From Alopecurus myosuroides (taxonomy: Eukaryota > Streptophyta > Magnoliopsida > Poales > Poaceae), in the NCBI GenBank assembly GCA_028641055.1, contig CM054059.1, forward strand, positions 437,126,515 to 437,190,514: DNA of 64,000 nucleotides, written 5' to 3'. The notes under the pieces are model-generated. The model searched no databases and was not told where the DNA came from. It was given only the letters and a program-made list of their open reading frames with translations. The translations under genes were made by a program, and so were the position numbers. Every line of letters starts with the position of its first letter. Positions within the stretch are counted from its first letter, which is position 1. Positions 9,114-19,407 of this stretch are shown piece after piece.

Positions 9114-9635
9114 CCACTCCGCACTTCGACGTGGAGCGTTGGTCCGATTGCTTCTTAATTTCCAAAGCATCAAAAGAAACTTGCTTCTTAATTTTCAACT
9201 AAGATAATTGGATTTGCATCAAAGAAAACCATAAATTCCATATATCATAGAAATCCAGGATAGAAAAGTTATATCCTATTCACTAATAGTAATCATGGAT
9301 ACTTCCAAAAAAATCATCTGTGTGAAGTCATGATCTAAACGAGTCGCACATACACCCTAGCGCATGTTCCTTGATGCTAAGGGCATCCTTTAAGCACAAC
9401 CGTTTTTCTAACATTTCGTATTTGGCTGTCTTGCGTTTCTAATAAGTTGTTAAGTTTTTTAACCGTCGGCATATTGTCCATTTGGCCGGTCCTTTTTTTT
9501 TCAAATTTAATTATTTTATGATTTTTGTCATTTTATACAGGAAAATAAAATATTTTTCATACATCAAATATTTACACGACCAAACAAATAAATTTTGGTA
9601 ACACCATAAATTTAAACATTGCTTACACAAGAAAA
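9114..9635. other. AT-rich intergenic stretch
   Basis: No convincing frame, RNA or repeat. The segment 9377-9490 (gggcatcctttaagcacaaccg ...) might be a small decayed element, but I could not find paired ends. Confidence 0.4.
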
Positions 9636-9798
9636 TCTCTACTACCTAAAAAAATGAATTTGGTTCCTCTTTATGCCCATTTCGCGTTTCGCGCCTCCTT
9701 TGGTCCAACTCCCTCGTTTCGCTCCCCTTCGTCCCTACTGTGATTATTGTAAAAGTAACTAACGCCAAAATAAATGCCTTTGCCCTACGATCTCCATG

Positions 9799-9853
<55 letters not shown>

Positions 9854-10503
9854 AAACTCGCCCCTCGTTGCACGGCTTCCGGTGCCTCCTCTTTTCCCCG
9901 AACGACCGCCAACGGTGTCGCGAGGGTAAGGAGAAGGGGAACACAATCCCCATCCGGCAAGGATTAGAAGACCTTGCGATGATACCATTGTGGCGCTGGT
10001 GAAGAGGAAGGAGACCTGGTCCAGGTGCGCTGCAGTGGGCGTCCTTGGCGCGACGCGAAGAGCCAAGAGGGCGGCGTCACAGAGCGGATGAGAATGGTGC
10101 CAGCGCAACAAAGTGAGAAAAGAAGGACCAAGACCCCTTGGGTAGATAGAGGTAGAATCGGGATGTGCAGATTTAATTTATTGGTCCAAGCCTTTTGGAA
10201 GAATAGTTTTTTTTAGCATTTCAGATTGTGTATGGAATATTCAGATCTTGGATGTTTTGATAGATTCATGGTAAACAATAGCATATTGTAGTGCTACTGC
10301 AATATGTATTCTGTATGTCACCGATTGGTGTATGTTTGGTTACATGAACTTCATGGCATGTAACGCGGAATTTAGGAACTGATACACGTTATAACTTCTT
10401 GCTAACATGCATTGGACTTTGAGTCAACATTTCCATGTATACATAAATATTTTTGTTAACGATTTATTGTTTTACCGTAGCAACGCACGAACATCTGTCC
10501 TAG
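9636..10503 (+). mobile_element. Non-autonomous Helitron
   Basis: Begins TCTCTACTACCTAAAAAAA and ends CAACGCACGAACATCTGTCCTAG. Both are typical of grass Helitrons (5' TC, 3' CTAG preceded by a CAACGCACG segment). It sits between A (9635) and T (10504), the required AT target, with no duplication. The sub-terminal cgtagcaacg can form only a weak hairpin. It is 868 bp, with no Rep/helicase. The interior holds a (TC)25 tract and a GC-rich segment (9850-10160) that may be a captured gene leader. Confidence 0.82.
9801..9850 (+). repeat. (TC)25 microsatellite
   Basis: Fifty uninterrupted bases of alternating TC inside the Helitron, just upstream of a GC-rich leader-like block. Confidence 0.97.
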
Positions 10504-10514
10504 TAAATTAAAAG

Positions 10515-10862
10515 AAAGATATACCTATTGGTTCGTATGTGAGTCCACCTTTACATGAACAAATCATTTTGAAGCTGAATGTGAGTAGTCCCATCATGCA
10601 TTTCATGATGAACTTGAAGAGGCTTTTGGAACATTGCTATTCCACCCTCGGACTCGATCAACTCGCATGAAAGTTCCACCCTTCGTCATTGATTTTGTCA
10701 TCGGGCTCATCTCTATATTCATGTTCTGCATGAGGACACTAAAAATCACCACCTCTCGCACAGTCTGAGCGCTCCATATTCTAGCAGGGTCTCAAAACAA
10801 TAGGTCAACGAGATTGGAGATATCAAAAGCCCGCTCCACATCCTTCCTAGCACTCCTGTTTT
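10515..10862 (-). pseudogene. PIF/Harbinger transposase C-terminal fragment
   Basis: On the minus strand, beginning near 10862, the translation shows S-A-R-K-D-V-E-R-A-F, a hallmark of plant Harbinger-type transposases surrounding the last catalytic acid. It is followed by D-P-A-R-x-W, then L-M-Q-N-M-x-I-E (family form: I-M-H-N-M-I-I-E) and, near 10530, T-H-I-Q-L-Q-N-D-L. Several stops and frame changes interrupt it and the N-terminal two thirds are absent. An old inactive DNA-transposon relic into whose flank element F inserted. Confidence 0.72.
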
Positions 10863-10948
10863 TTATTTAGCAAACCTAGACCTCTCCTCTTTTGGAGGAT
10901 TGGAAATTGTATTTAAAATGTAGATAATGGAGGATAGATATGGTCACC

Positions 10949-11883
10949 TGATACGTCTCAAAGTATCTATAATTTCTGATGTTCCATGATTGTTTTCATG
11001 CCATATGCTATATGTTTTCTATACACTTTATGTCATTTTTATGGATTTCCTGAGACTAACCTATTAAAAAGATGTCATAGAGCCAGTTCATATTTTCTAC
11101 AGTTTTTTGTTTCAGAAAAGTTGTTCTGGAAATATTCTCAGAATTGGATGAAACAAAATCCTAGGGTCTTAGAAGTCTGTCACGTACACGGAGTCTGGAG
11201 GAGACCCGGAGAAGGGGCCACGGGGTGGCCATACCCTATGGAGGCGCGCCCCTGGCCGCGCCATCAAGTGGTGTGGGCCCCCAGGCCACCCACCGACGTT
11301 GCCCTTTTGCCTATTTAAGATCCTCCTCGGGTCAACCCTAAAAAAAGAGCCCCCAGCCACGAAAAGTTCCGTAGCCGCCGTCATCGTCAACCCTAGTTCC
11401 AGAGGATTATGAACATGGAAAAAAATAGCACGCTATAGCGTTTTGAGAATTCTCGCGCTAAATCAATCCGTGTACAATGTCTCATAAATAGCACGCTATA
11501 GCGCGATATAGCATGCTAATAGCATATTTTAAGACCGACGCTACTTTCCTATAGCACGCTATTTTTTTCTTGGTTATGAAGCTCTCGCCGGCACCCTGTC
11601 GGGAGGAGAATTCATCACCCGAGGCCTCTACATCACCATGCCTGCCTCGAGAGTGATGCGTGAGTAGTTTATCCTTGGACTACAGATCCATAGCAGTAGC
11701 TAGATGGTTGTCTTCTCCTATTTATGCCTCATGTTTAGATCTTGTGAGCTGCCTAACATGATCAAGATCATCTGTTTGTAATGCTACATGTTGTGTTTGC
11801 GGGGATCCGATGAATATTGAATGCTATGTCAAGTGATTATCAATCTATCATGTTTATGTTATTTATGATCTTGCATACTCTCC
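10949..11883 (+). repeat. 5' LTR of element F, left segment
   Basis: Carries TATTTAA (11312-11318) as the likely core promoter and the MITE at 11414-11573. It ends with tctcc (11879-11883), the target duplication of element A. Confidence 0.85.
11414..11573. mobile_element. Short MITE (about 160 bp) in the F LTR
   Basis: Ends are inverted: aaaaaaatagcacgctata (from 11419) versus aaaaaaatagcgtgctata (inverted from 11569). The interior has further tagc(a/g)cgctat palindromes. Flanked by ttatgaa at 11407-11413 and 11574-11580, with 7 of 8 bases duplicated. The related LTR of element E (about 32490, minus) has one uninterrupted ttctgaagct at this site, i.e. an empty site. Probably hAT-type by duplication length. 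Confidence 0.75.
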
Positions 11884-12761
11884 CGTCGGGGGGTTACCCC
11901 CGAGTAGGGGTAAGGCAAGTGCTAAAGGCAAGGTCAAAGGTGTTGTTTGACCGGGTAGATGGCTACCCGGTACTTGCTACCCGGTAGGTTTCTATCCGGC
12001 CGTACCCACCAATGGCCAAGAGGAGAAATCAAGCAAGTTATGTTCATCCGAGTAAATAAGTTGGTCCGAGTAGAGGGAGTGAGTTTCTACTCGGGCCAGA
12101 AGTCAATGCAGCCGTTCTGACAAGGGATCCCGCATATCCTGCGTCCGTACCGGCGTGCGGTTCGACTTACGGAGCGCGTGATTATCCGCGCTACGGCGTG
12201 GCTACAGTGCGGTAGGCGCCTGTCAAGTCCTGTCACTGACAGAGGGGACAGGACAGGGCTAGGGGCCTACCCTATCTCACTGACAAGAGTGGACAGGTCC
12301 CATCTCCGAACGGTGCGACGACTTACGGCGCCCGCGTCAGCGAGAAGCCGGAAGCGTGCTCTGTTCTGCAGTACTCCTGTCACATCAGTCGTACCTTTTA
12401 GTCTTATTCTATTCGGCTGGGCACCAGTATATAAGGTGCCCTTCCCCCTCCTGTGCGAGGGTCGACACTCTGGGTTGTTTCACTTCACATAGAGAGAACT
12501 AGAGAGTTAGAGTGGCTACTCGGCTGAAGGCCTGATTTGTACTGTGGCTACTCGGTAAACACACATATAGAGAGAAAGGCAGGAGTAGGGGTGTTACCTC
12601 CACACGAGGGCCCTGAACCTAGGTAAGGTCTTGTTGTTTGCAGTGCTTGAGACATCCTACACACGGCTACTCGCCGTGTGATCCCTCCCCGAGCACCTCC
12701 AGCGTCCATCGGCCCCAAACTTTAGCCATCCCATGGCATCTGCCGTGATACCACCACGACA
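11884..12761 (+). repeat. 5' LTR of element A
   Basis: Runs CGTCGGGGGG (first base mutated from T) to CACGACA. TATATAA at 12428-12434 lies inside an imperfect inverted repeat gggcacc ... ggtgccc. The words ctactcgg / cgagtag recur throughout. Confidence 0.92.
12428..12434 (+). promoter_or_regulatory. TATA box of element A LTR
   Basis: TATATAA within cagtatataagg; the same box is in the 3' LTR near 26742. It should drive the genomic gag-pol transcript. Confidence 0.8.
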
Positions 12762-14921
12762 GTTGGCGCCCACCGTGGCTACCGATGCCGGGAAGGGCGC
12801 GGCCTCTACCGCGGGAGTCATCGAGGAACCTGCTAGCCCAAGTGCTGGACAGAGGGTCCACAAACCCTACGAGAAGGACTCGAACATGCCTCCTTCCACA
12901 ACACCGACGATACCGGCATCCGCCGTGCGGATGGGAATGCCGCCTCCCACCGAGCTTGAGCACATGACCATGAGGGCGCAGATCGACCAACAGCGTCAAG
13001 CGCTACTCGCTGAGCACCTGGAGCTGGAGAAGGTTAGGCTTGAGCTTAGCCTAGACCAAAATGAGTACAACAAGGCCCATGGCTTTACTCCTGTTGTTAG
13101 GAAGCCTATCAAGCTAGGCGCTACTCGTCGCAACTTAGGCGCCGAGATAGAAGTAGTTGGTGAGGCTCCTAGCCAGTCTGCCACTGTAAACACTGCTACT
13201 AGGCCCAGATACAGTACCCCCGCCAAAACACTTAGGGAGGCAGAGGTTGTAGCTGCTGAGTTGCCGAATCTTGCCGGTGACGCGCGCGCTAGGCAGCAGG
13301 AGAGGCTCAATGAGCTAGTGCTAGAGGCTGCTAGGCAGAATGAGGAGTTCCGGAAAGCCAATCCGGGTGCTGGTGCTTCTTAGATTGTGCACTTGCGTGC
13401 AGCGAGATCTCATGACCAGGCGTCATCACCGCTTCCCAACCGCGAGAGGGACCAGAGTGTGCACTCTGGGAAGAGTAGACAGATGCAGGTGTACGACCCG
13501 GCTCTCGCCGCAAAACAGCACGCTGTGTCGCGAGAGTCCGGTCAGAAACACAACTCTGCAGGAGCATGCTATCAAGCCCATAAATCTCACAGTAAGAGGC
13601 AAGATGGAGGCAACGAGGGACCTTCTCGGCGTTCTGCTGCTCAGCCTACTCGGCAGAGGATATAGCAGCCCGCTGCAGCACAGCCGCGTGCGGCTGTGCC
13701 AGCAGCCAACCCGGTGGTGCAGCCCGCTGTTGTGCAGGAGAACAGATATGATGATGGCTACTCGGCGATGGGGCTAGCCGGCTATGCTGACCCAAGAAAT
13801 GTTGCTGACCGTCTGGGTGACCGCATGTTGGAGCCGAGTGATGCAAGGTACAAGCTGGACCGGATTAATCTGTCCACGCATCTCGAGAACAAGGGGCCGC
13901 CTGGCCCAGAATGCTTTGGACCTCGTATCATGAATGATCAATCCGTGAACCACTTTCAGTGGCCAGGGGGACCAAGTGCTACAATGGCAGCACCAAGCCA
14001 GAAGATTGGTTGAGTGACTACGTCACGGCCGTGCACATCGCAGGCGGCAACCGGAGATGGGATGTGCGGTATGTTCCGCAGATGCTAGAGGGTCCAGCTC
14101 GGACTTGGCTCAACAACCTGCCCAAGGACAGTATCAATTGCTGGTTGGACTTCTCGGAGGCCTTCATCAGCAACTTCACCAGCACCTACAAGAGGCTGAA
14201 TAGGCCGCAGCAGTTGTCCGCTTGCAAGCAGCGGGAAGAGGAGACCGACCGCGAGTATCTTACTCGGTGGAGCACTTTGAGGAACACCTGTGAAGGTGTG
14301 AATGAGGCCCAGGCCATTACCTGGTTTGCTCAGGGCTGCAAGCATGGCAGCATGTTGTGGCAGAAGCTGCAGCGCGAGATGCCGAGTACTCTTGCTGAGA
14401 CCATCAAGATCGCAGACATGTATGCACTTGGCGACCCAACTCAGCCTCTGATGGACTCTCCTGAGCCGAGAAGGAACTACAACAGCAACAAGCGCAATGA
14501 TTTCCGCAATAAGCGCAGAGGTGACCGGATTGATACTCGGTATGATCCCGAGGAGGTGAATGCTGTGACCACGGCTGCTGGGAGTAGCCAAAGGCAAAAA
14601 ACTGCTGGAGCCCAATACGGTCAAAACCAGAATCAGGGCCAAGGCATCAAGAAGCCATACAATGCTCCTCAGCAGGGTAGCGGCAACTCGGATCCGGCTC
14701 CGAACTTTGTCTTTGGGAGCATGAGGGATGGGCCATGCAGCTTCCATACTCGGCATCCGGCTAGGCCAGCCAACCATACTACTCGGCAGTGCAGCTGGTG
14801 GGAACAGATCAAGAATGAGGGCCTGCCCCTCCTCCTCCTCTGCCAGCTGCGAATGCCAATGTGCAGCCTATTCGGGCAGCTGCTCCCAGGCCTGCAGTGT
14901 TCCCGAGAAGAGAGAATGTGA
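12733..14921 (+). pseudogene. gag: gag of element A, disrupted
   Basis: The N-terminal third (12733-13383) is a low-complexity and helical segment with a Q/E/L-rich coiled-coil-like part near residues 80-115. The capsid-like Retrotrans_gag region lies in the frame 13959-14921: Y-N-G-x-x-x-P-E-D-W-L at its start, then W-L-N-N-L-P, F-x-x-x-F, Q-R-E-E-E-T-D-R-E-Y-L and the C-terminal helix with A-D-M-Y-A. A C-x2-H ... H-x4-C knuckle follows near residue 260 of that frame. Breaks: TAG at 13381 and 13663, a frame change near 13960-13980 and another near 14820-14860. It cannot make one Gag. The true start codon is unclear because the first ATG of the frame lies inside the LTR. Confidence 0.85.
12764..12778 (+). 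promoter_or_regulatory. Primer-binding site of element A
   Basis: TGGCGCCCACCGTGG, two bases after the LTR. It complements the 3' end of plant tRNA-Lys(CUU) (ending CCACGGTGGGCG plus CCA). Confidence 0.85.
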
Positions 14922-15607
14922 ACCAGGTGGCTTTAGGAGCTAACCGCAACTTCAACAACAACGGTAACCGCAACTACAACTACAACAACAACGACCGCAA
15001 CCGCAACTTCTACACCCACAACAGAGGCAACTACAACAACAACAACAACAACAACAACATCATCAACAACAACAACAACAACAACAACAACCAAGGCAAC
15101 AACAACAACGGCAACAATGGTGGTGGAGACCGCAACCAGTACCAGGAACACCATGAGAGCTACATGATATTCACCTCCGAGCCTATCGACAAGCAGTCGT
15201 TGCACAGGCGTGCGATGGAGGTCAATGCTGTGATCCCTGCTGTGCCTCATTACCTGCACTGGTGCAACCAAGAGATCACGTGGTCCAGAGCTGATCATCC
15301 TAGGGTGATGCCCAACCCGGGTAGCTATGCTTTGGTGGTGGATCCCACCTTCTTGGATACTCAGAAGAATGTCAGGTTCAGCAAGGTCCTGATCGACAAC
15401 GGCAGCAGCATCAACATTGTGTACAGAGACACACTCGAGAAGCTCGGAATGGCCGAGAACATGTTGCTACCCAGCAGGACCACTTTCCATGGCATTGTGC
15501 CGGGAGTTTCTTGCTCTCCAATCGGCCGCGTCTGGATAGACGTTCTATTCGGTACCAGGGAGAACTGCCGCACTGAGAGCCTGTCGTTCGAGGTAGTTGA
15601 TCATTAG
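14861..15607 (+). pseudogene. Asn-rich linker and aspartic protease of element A
   Basis: Starts with a long asparagine-rich low-complexity tract encoded by (aac)n repeats (about 14945-15120). A retropepsin-like domain follows, whose active site reads V-L-I-D-N-G-S-S-I-N-I-V (around 15390-15425). Tat-type elements usually have D-(G/T)-G-S-S; the N here is a variant that may or may not be active. A hydrophobic F-H-G-I-V-P-G segment follows, as in related proteases. TAG at 15605 ends the frame and the next segment resumes in the same frame at 15653. Confidence 0.85.
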
Positions 15608-15652
15608 AGCCCCTACCATGCCCTACTCGGTAGGCCTGCTCTCAGCAAGTTC

Positions 15653-17175
15653 ATGGCCTCTACCCATGCTGCATACTTGAAGATGAAGATCCCTGGTCCC
15701 AATGGAGTCATCACCATCTCGGGTGATTACAAGAGGTCTTTGGAGTGTGCCTCTGCTGGTTCCCAGCTGGAGGAATCCATGGTCATTGCTGCCGAGAAGA
15801 AGAAGATGTATGAGGTGGTGGCTATGGCACAAGCAGCGCAAGGTGGTGCGCCTGGCATGCCGAGTTCCCAGTACGGGACGGCGTTCCAGGCGTCCCAGGA
15901 GACAAAGAAGGTCCAGGTTGACCCTGAGTTCCCAGACCGTGTTGCCATCATTGGCGCCGGGTTGGGAGAGAAATAGGAAAGCGAGCTCATCCACTTTCTC
16001 CGTGAGAATCGGGACGTCTTTGCCTGGTCCAATGAGGATTTGTCGGTGTCCCGAGGGAGTTGGTTGAGCACTCACTACATGTGCGACATGATGCCAAGCC
16101 AGTTAAGCAGGCTATGCGCCGCTTTGGTGATGAGAGGAGGAAGGCTATCGGTGATCAGATCACCAAGTTGCTGATAAGCAACTTTATCATGAAGGTATTG
16201 CATCCGGACTGGCTAGCCAACCCGGTTATGGTTGAGAAGAAGAAGGAGGACCCCAAGGCCGATACCGCACGACGTATGTGCGTGGACTACACCGACTTGA
16301 ACAAGGCCTGCCCCAAGGATCCCTTTCCGCTACCCCGCATAGATCAGGTGATCGATTCCACTGCCGGTTGTGAGCTTTTGTCTTTCATAGATGCCTACTC
16401 TGGTTTTCATCAGATAGCTCTCAACCCTGCTGATCAAATAAAGACTGCCTTTATTACCCCGTACGGGGCTTATTGCTATCGTGTCATGTGCTTTGGGTTG
16501 CGGAATGATGGGGCTACCTATCAGAGATGCATGCATAAATGCTTGCATGATCAAATTGGAAAAAATGTGCAGGTGTACGTAGATGACATTGTCATCAAAA
16601 CGAATAAAACACATACTATGCTTAGTGACATTGAGGAAACATTTGCCAACTTGCGCGAGTACAAAATGAAGCTGAATCCGACTAAATGCACCTTTGGCGT
16701 CCCGGCTGGCAAGCTACTCGGCTTCTTGGTATTTAGTCGGGGCATTGAGGCCAATCCTTCAAAGATAAAAGCTATAGAGAGCATGTCTTTGCCGAGATCA
16801 CTGAAGGATGTGCAAAAGTTCACTGGTTGCTTGGATTCTCTGAGCCGCTTCCTGGGCAGAATGGGCGAGAAGGCCTTGCCTCTGTATCAATTGATGAAGA
16901 AGAGTGACAATTTTGTCTGGAAACCGCAAGCTGATGTAGCATTCAAGGAGTTGAAAGCCATGCTGGGTAGCGCTCCCATCTTGGCTAGTCCGCTACCCAA
17001 AGAGCCAATGCTGCTGTACATTGCTGCGACTAACCGAGTGGTCAGTGTTGTGATTGTGGTGGAGAGAGAAGAGGAAGGCAAGACTGTGCAGCGGCCAGTA
17101 TACTATCTCAGTGAGGTGCTGTCCAGCTCCAAGCAGAACTATCCGCATTACCAGAAGATGACTTACGACGTGTAA
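15653..17175 (+). pseudogene. pol: Reverse transcriptase of element A
   Basis: The first part (15653-15976) is the protease-RT linker; it ends at TAG 15974 and the frame shifts near 16035. From 16060 the RT domain is well preserved: N-P-V-M-V-E-K-K-K-E-D entry, R-M-C-V-D-Y-T-D-L-N, F-P-L-P-R-I-D, F-I-D-A-Y-S-G-F-H-Q-I, the C-F-G-L-R-N-D-G-A-T-Y-Q segment and catalytic Y-V-D-D (about 16577). Thumb and connection follow to Q-R-P-V-Y-Y. The usual CFGLKNAGATYQ carries R and D replacements. TAA at 17173 separates it from RNase H. Confidence 0.93.
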
Positions 17176-17223
17176 CTAGGCGCCAAGAAGCTGAAGCACT
17201 ATTTCCAAGAGCATCCCATCACA

Positions 17224-19407
17224 GTGGTGAGTTCTGCTCCCATCTCGGACATCATGGGCAACAAGGAGGCAAGTGGCAGAGTAGCCAAGTGGGCGATCGA
17301 GCTGGCCGCGTACGCTCCTTCGTACGCAAGACGAGAAGCCATCAAGTCTCAGATCTTAGCAGATTTTCTGGTGGATTGGGATGAAGTGCAGTATGAGCCT
17401 CCTTCGCCAGTAGCCAACTACTGGAAGATGCATTTTGATGGCTCCAAAGTGAAGGAAGGCCTTGGTGCTGGCGTGGTGCTCACATCACCCAAGCGAGATC
17501 AACAGTATGTGCTGCAAATCCATTTCAAGGCATCCAACAATGTAGCAGAGTACGAGGCCGTGGTACACGGCTTGAAGGTGGCCAAGGAGGTTGGCGTGCA
17601 GCGCATCATCTGTTATGGCGACTCGGATCTGGTTGTGCAGCAAGTATCAGGCACCTGGGATGCTCTGGATGCCAACATGGCATCATATCGGTTTCTGGTG
17701 CAAACCATGACTGGTTTCTTTGAAGGATGCGAGTTTCAACACATACACCGAGCAGAGAATGAGGCAGCTGATGAGTTGTCCAAGTTGGGGTCTTCTCGGC
17801 AGTACATCCCGGCTGGGATTGCCTTGGAGCATTTGAGAAAGCCATGGAATCCATATTCGTTCCTTCTCTGCCCGGCGAGGAAGCTGTTCCCATGGAGATT
17901 GACTGGGAGGTTGCAAAAGAGAACCCGGGGACTGCCGTCTCCATCCCGGGGACTGGCACCTGCAACCCGGGGACTGTCCCTTCTTACTCGGGGACTGCCC
18001 CTCCTAACTCGGGGACTGTCGCATTCATTGAGGGGGTCCTTGCTGATTGCTCGGGGACTCGTCTCCAGTTCAGAAGAGGAAGTGGTGGCTGATCCAATGG
18101 AACTGTACGAACCAGTGTTTCCCATCCAGGAGACACCGAGTTGGGCTATGCCCATATTATCCTTTCTAAAGGACGGCACCGTGCCGAGTGATGAAGTCAC
18201 CGCGAGGCAAATTCAGAGAAGATCCAAGGGCTATACTATCTTTAGAGATGTGCTGCATAGAAGAAGTCCTACTGGTGTGCTGCAGCGCTGTGTAGAGCCA
18301 GAGGAAGGAGAAGAAATTCTATTCGAGATACATCAAGGGGAATGCGGGCATCACGCCTCTTCACGGGCTCTGGTCAACAAGGCTTTTCGGCATGGCTTCT
18401 TTTGGCTCACTGCCTTGAAGCAAGCTGAAGATATCGTGAGAAAGTGCAACGGCTGCCAAAGATTTGCAAGTAAGATTCATATGCCGGCTTCCGAGTTGAA
18501 GACCATTCCCATTACTTGGCCATTTGCAGTTTGGTGTTTGGGCATGGTGGGTCCTTTCAAGACAGCTAGAGGCAACATGACTCACATCTTGGTCATGGTT
18601 GAAAAGTTCACCAAGTGGATTGAGGTGAAGCCTATTCGGAAGTGTGATGGAGTCACTGCTGTGAGTTTTCTGAAGGATGTGATCCTAAGATATGGCTACC
18701 CGCACAGCATTATCACGGATAATGGCACAAACTTTGCTGAGGGTGCTTTTGCAAGGTTCTGCAGAGATAAGCGGATTCGGCTAGATGTTGCATCTGTTGC
18801 GAATCCCGCCTCCAATGGGCAAGTTGAAACAGCAAATGGCATGGTGCTATCCGGCATAAAGCCAAGGCTGATTGAGCCACTGCTGAAAACACCTGGGTGT
18901 TGGCTAGACGAGTTGCCAGCGGTGTTGTGGAGTCTAAGGACTACCCCTAACCGGTCAACCGGCTACACACCATTCTTCCTGGTATATGGAGCTGAGGCCG
19001 TGTTGCCCACTGACCTAGAGCATGACTCGCCCCGAGTAACCCTCTACACTGAGGTAGAGGCTAGAGAAGCTCCAGAAAATGATGTTGACCTGCTAGAAGA
19101 AGCAAGAGAGCTAACTCTGTCACGTTCAGCTGTTTACCAGCAAAACTTGAGGCGTTATCACAGCCGGAAAGTGAACCCAAGGGTTTTCCGAGAAGGAGAC
19201 ATGGTGCTTAGGCTCGTGCAGCGCACAGACGGGATGCACAAGTTTTCCCCTCCGTGGGAAGGGCCTTTCATTGTGAGCAAGGCTTTGCACAATGATGCCT
19301 ACTATCTAGTTGACGCACAGCCACCCCAGAAGAACAGGCCGGATAGGGCTGGAGAGGAATCCAAGCGCCCTTGGAATGTAGCTCTACTCCGACGTTTTCA
19401 CTCATAA
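17224..19407 (+). CDS. pol: RNase H and integrase of element A (catalytic Asp lost)
   Basis: One frame of 727 codons. RNase H: F-D-G-S (about 17438), A-E-Y-E, G-D-S-D-L and N-E-A-A-D-E-L give the D-E-D-D set. A linker contains seven 7-residue R-G-L repeats (17926-18072). Integrase: H-H ... C-x2-C zinc finger (18349-18462). The first catalytic Asp is missing: the segment reads V-W-C-L-G-M-V-G-P where the family has L/M-D-M-V-G-P. The second (T-D-N-G-T-N-F) and Glu (N-G-Q-V-E) are present. A GPY/F-type C-terminus ends with W-E-G-P-F-I and N-V-A-L-L-R-R-F. Because of the upstream TAA this segment would be untranslated unless read through, and the integrase should be inactive. Confidence 0.93.
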   Translation: MVSSAPISDIMGNKEASGRVAKWAIELAAYAPSYARREAIKSQILADFLVDWDEVQYEPPSPVANYWKMHFDGSKVKEGLGAGVVLTSPKRDQQYVLQIHFKASNNVAEYEAVVHGLKVAKEVGVQRIICYGDSDLVVQQVSGTWDALDANMASYRFLVQTMTGFFEGCEFQHIHRAENEAADELSKLGSSRQYIPAGIALEHLRKPWNPYSFLLCPARKLFPWRLTGRLQKRTRGLPSPSRGLAPATRGLSLLTRGLPLLTRGLSHSLRGSLLIARGLVSSSEEEVVADPMELYEPVFPIQETPSWAMPILSFLKDGTVPSDEVTARQIQRRSKGYTIFRDVLHRRSPTGVLQRCVEPEEGEEILFEIHQGECGHHASSRALVNKAFRHGFFWLTALKQAEDIVRKCNGCQRFASKIHMPASELKTIPITWPFAVWCLGMVGPFKTARGNMTHILVMVEKFTKWIEVKPIRKCDGVTAVSFLKDVILRYGYPHSIITDNGTNFAEGAFARFCRDKRIRLDVASVANPASNGQVETANGMVLSGIKPRLIEPLLKTPGCWLDELPAVLWSLRTTPNRSTGYTPFFLVYGAEAVLPTDLEHDSPRVTLYTEVEAREAPENDVDLLEEARELTLSRSAVYQQNLRRYHSRKVNPRVFREGDMVLRLVQRTDGMHKFSPPWEGPFIVSKALHNDAYYLVDAQPPQKNRPDRAGEESKRPWNVALLRRFHS
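17926..18072 (+). repeat. 21-bp tandem repeat (7 copies) in the pol linker
   Basis: CGGGGACT starts at 17926, 17947, 17968, 17989, 18010 and 18052, exactly 21 bp apart; the unit at 18031 is degenerate. In the pol frame each unit encodes R-G-L plus four variable residues. The same CGGGGACT is the core of the element's polypurine tract at 26185-26197. Confidence 0.95.

Noticed and set aside
9646..10111. Minus-strand frames with long Arg-Glu repeats
   Set aside because: Direct translation of the (TC)25 microsatellite inside the Helitron.
14933..15298. Minus-strand frame rich in Val
   Set aside because: It is the complement of the (aac)n tract in the protease linker of A; no independent coding evidence.
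13331..16075. Long minus-strand frames opposite gag and protease of A
   Set aside because: Shadows of coding sequence with high GC; no domains and not preserved across the frameshifts.
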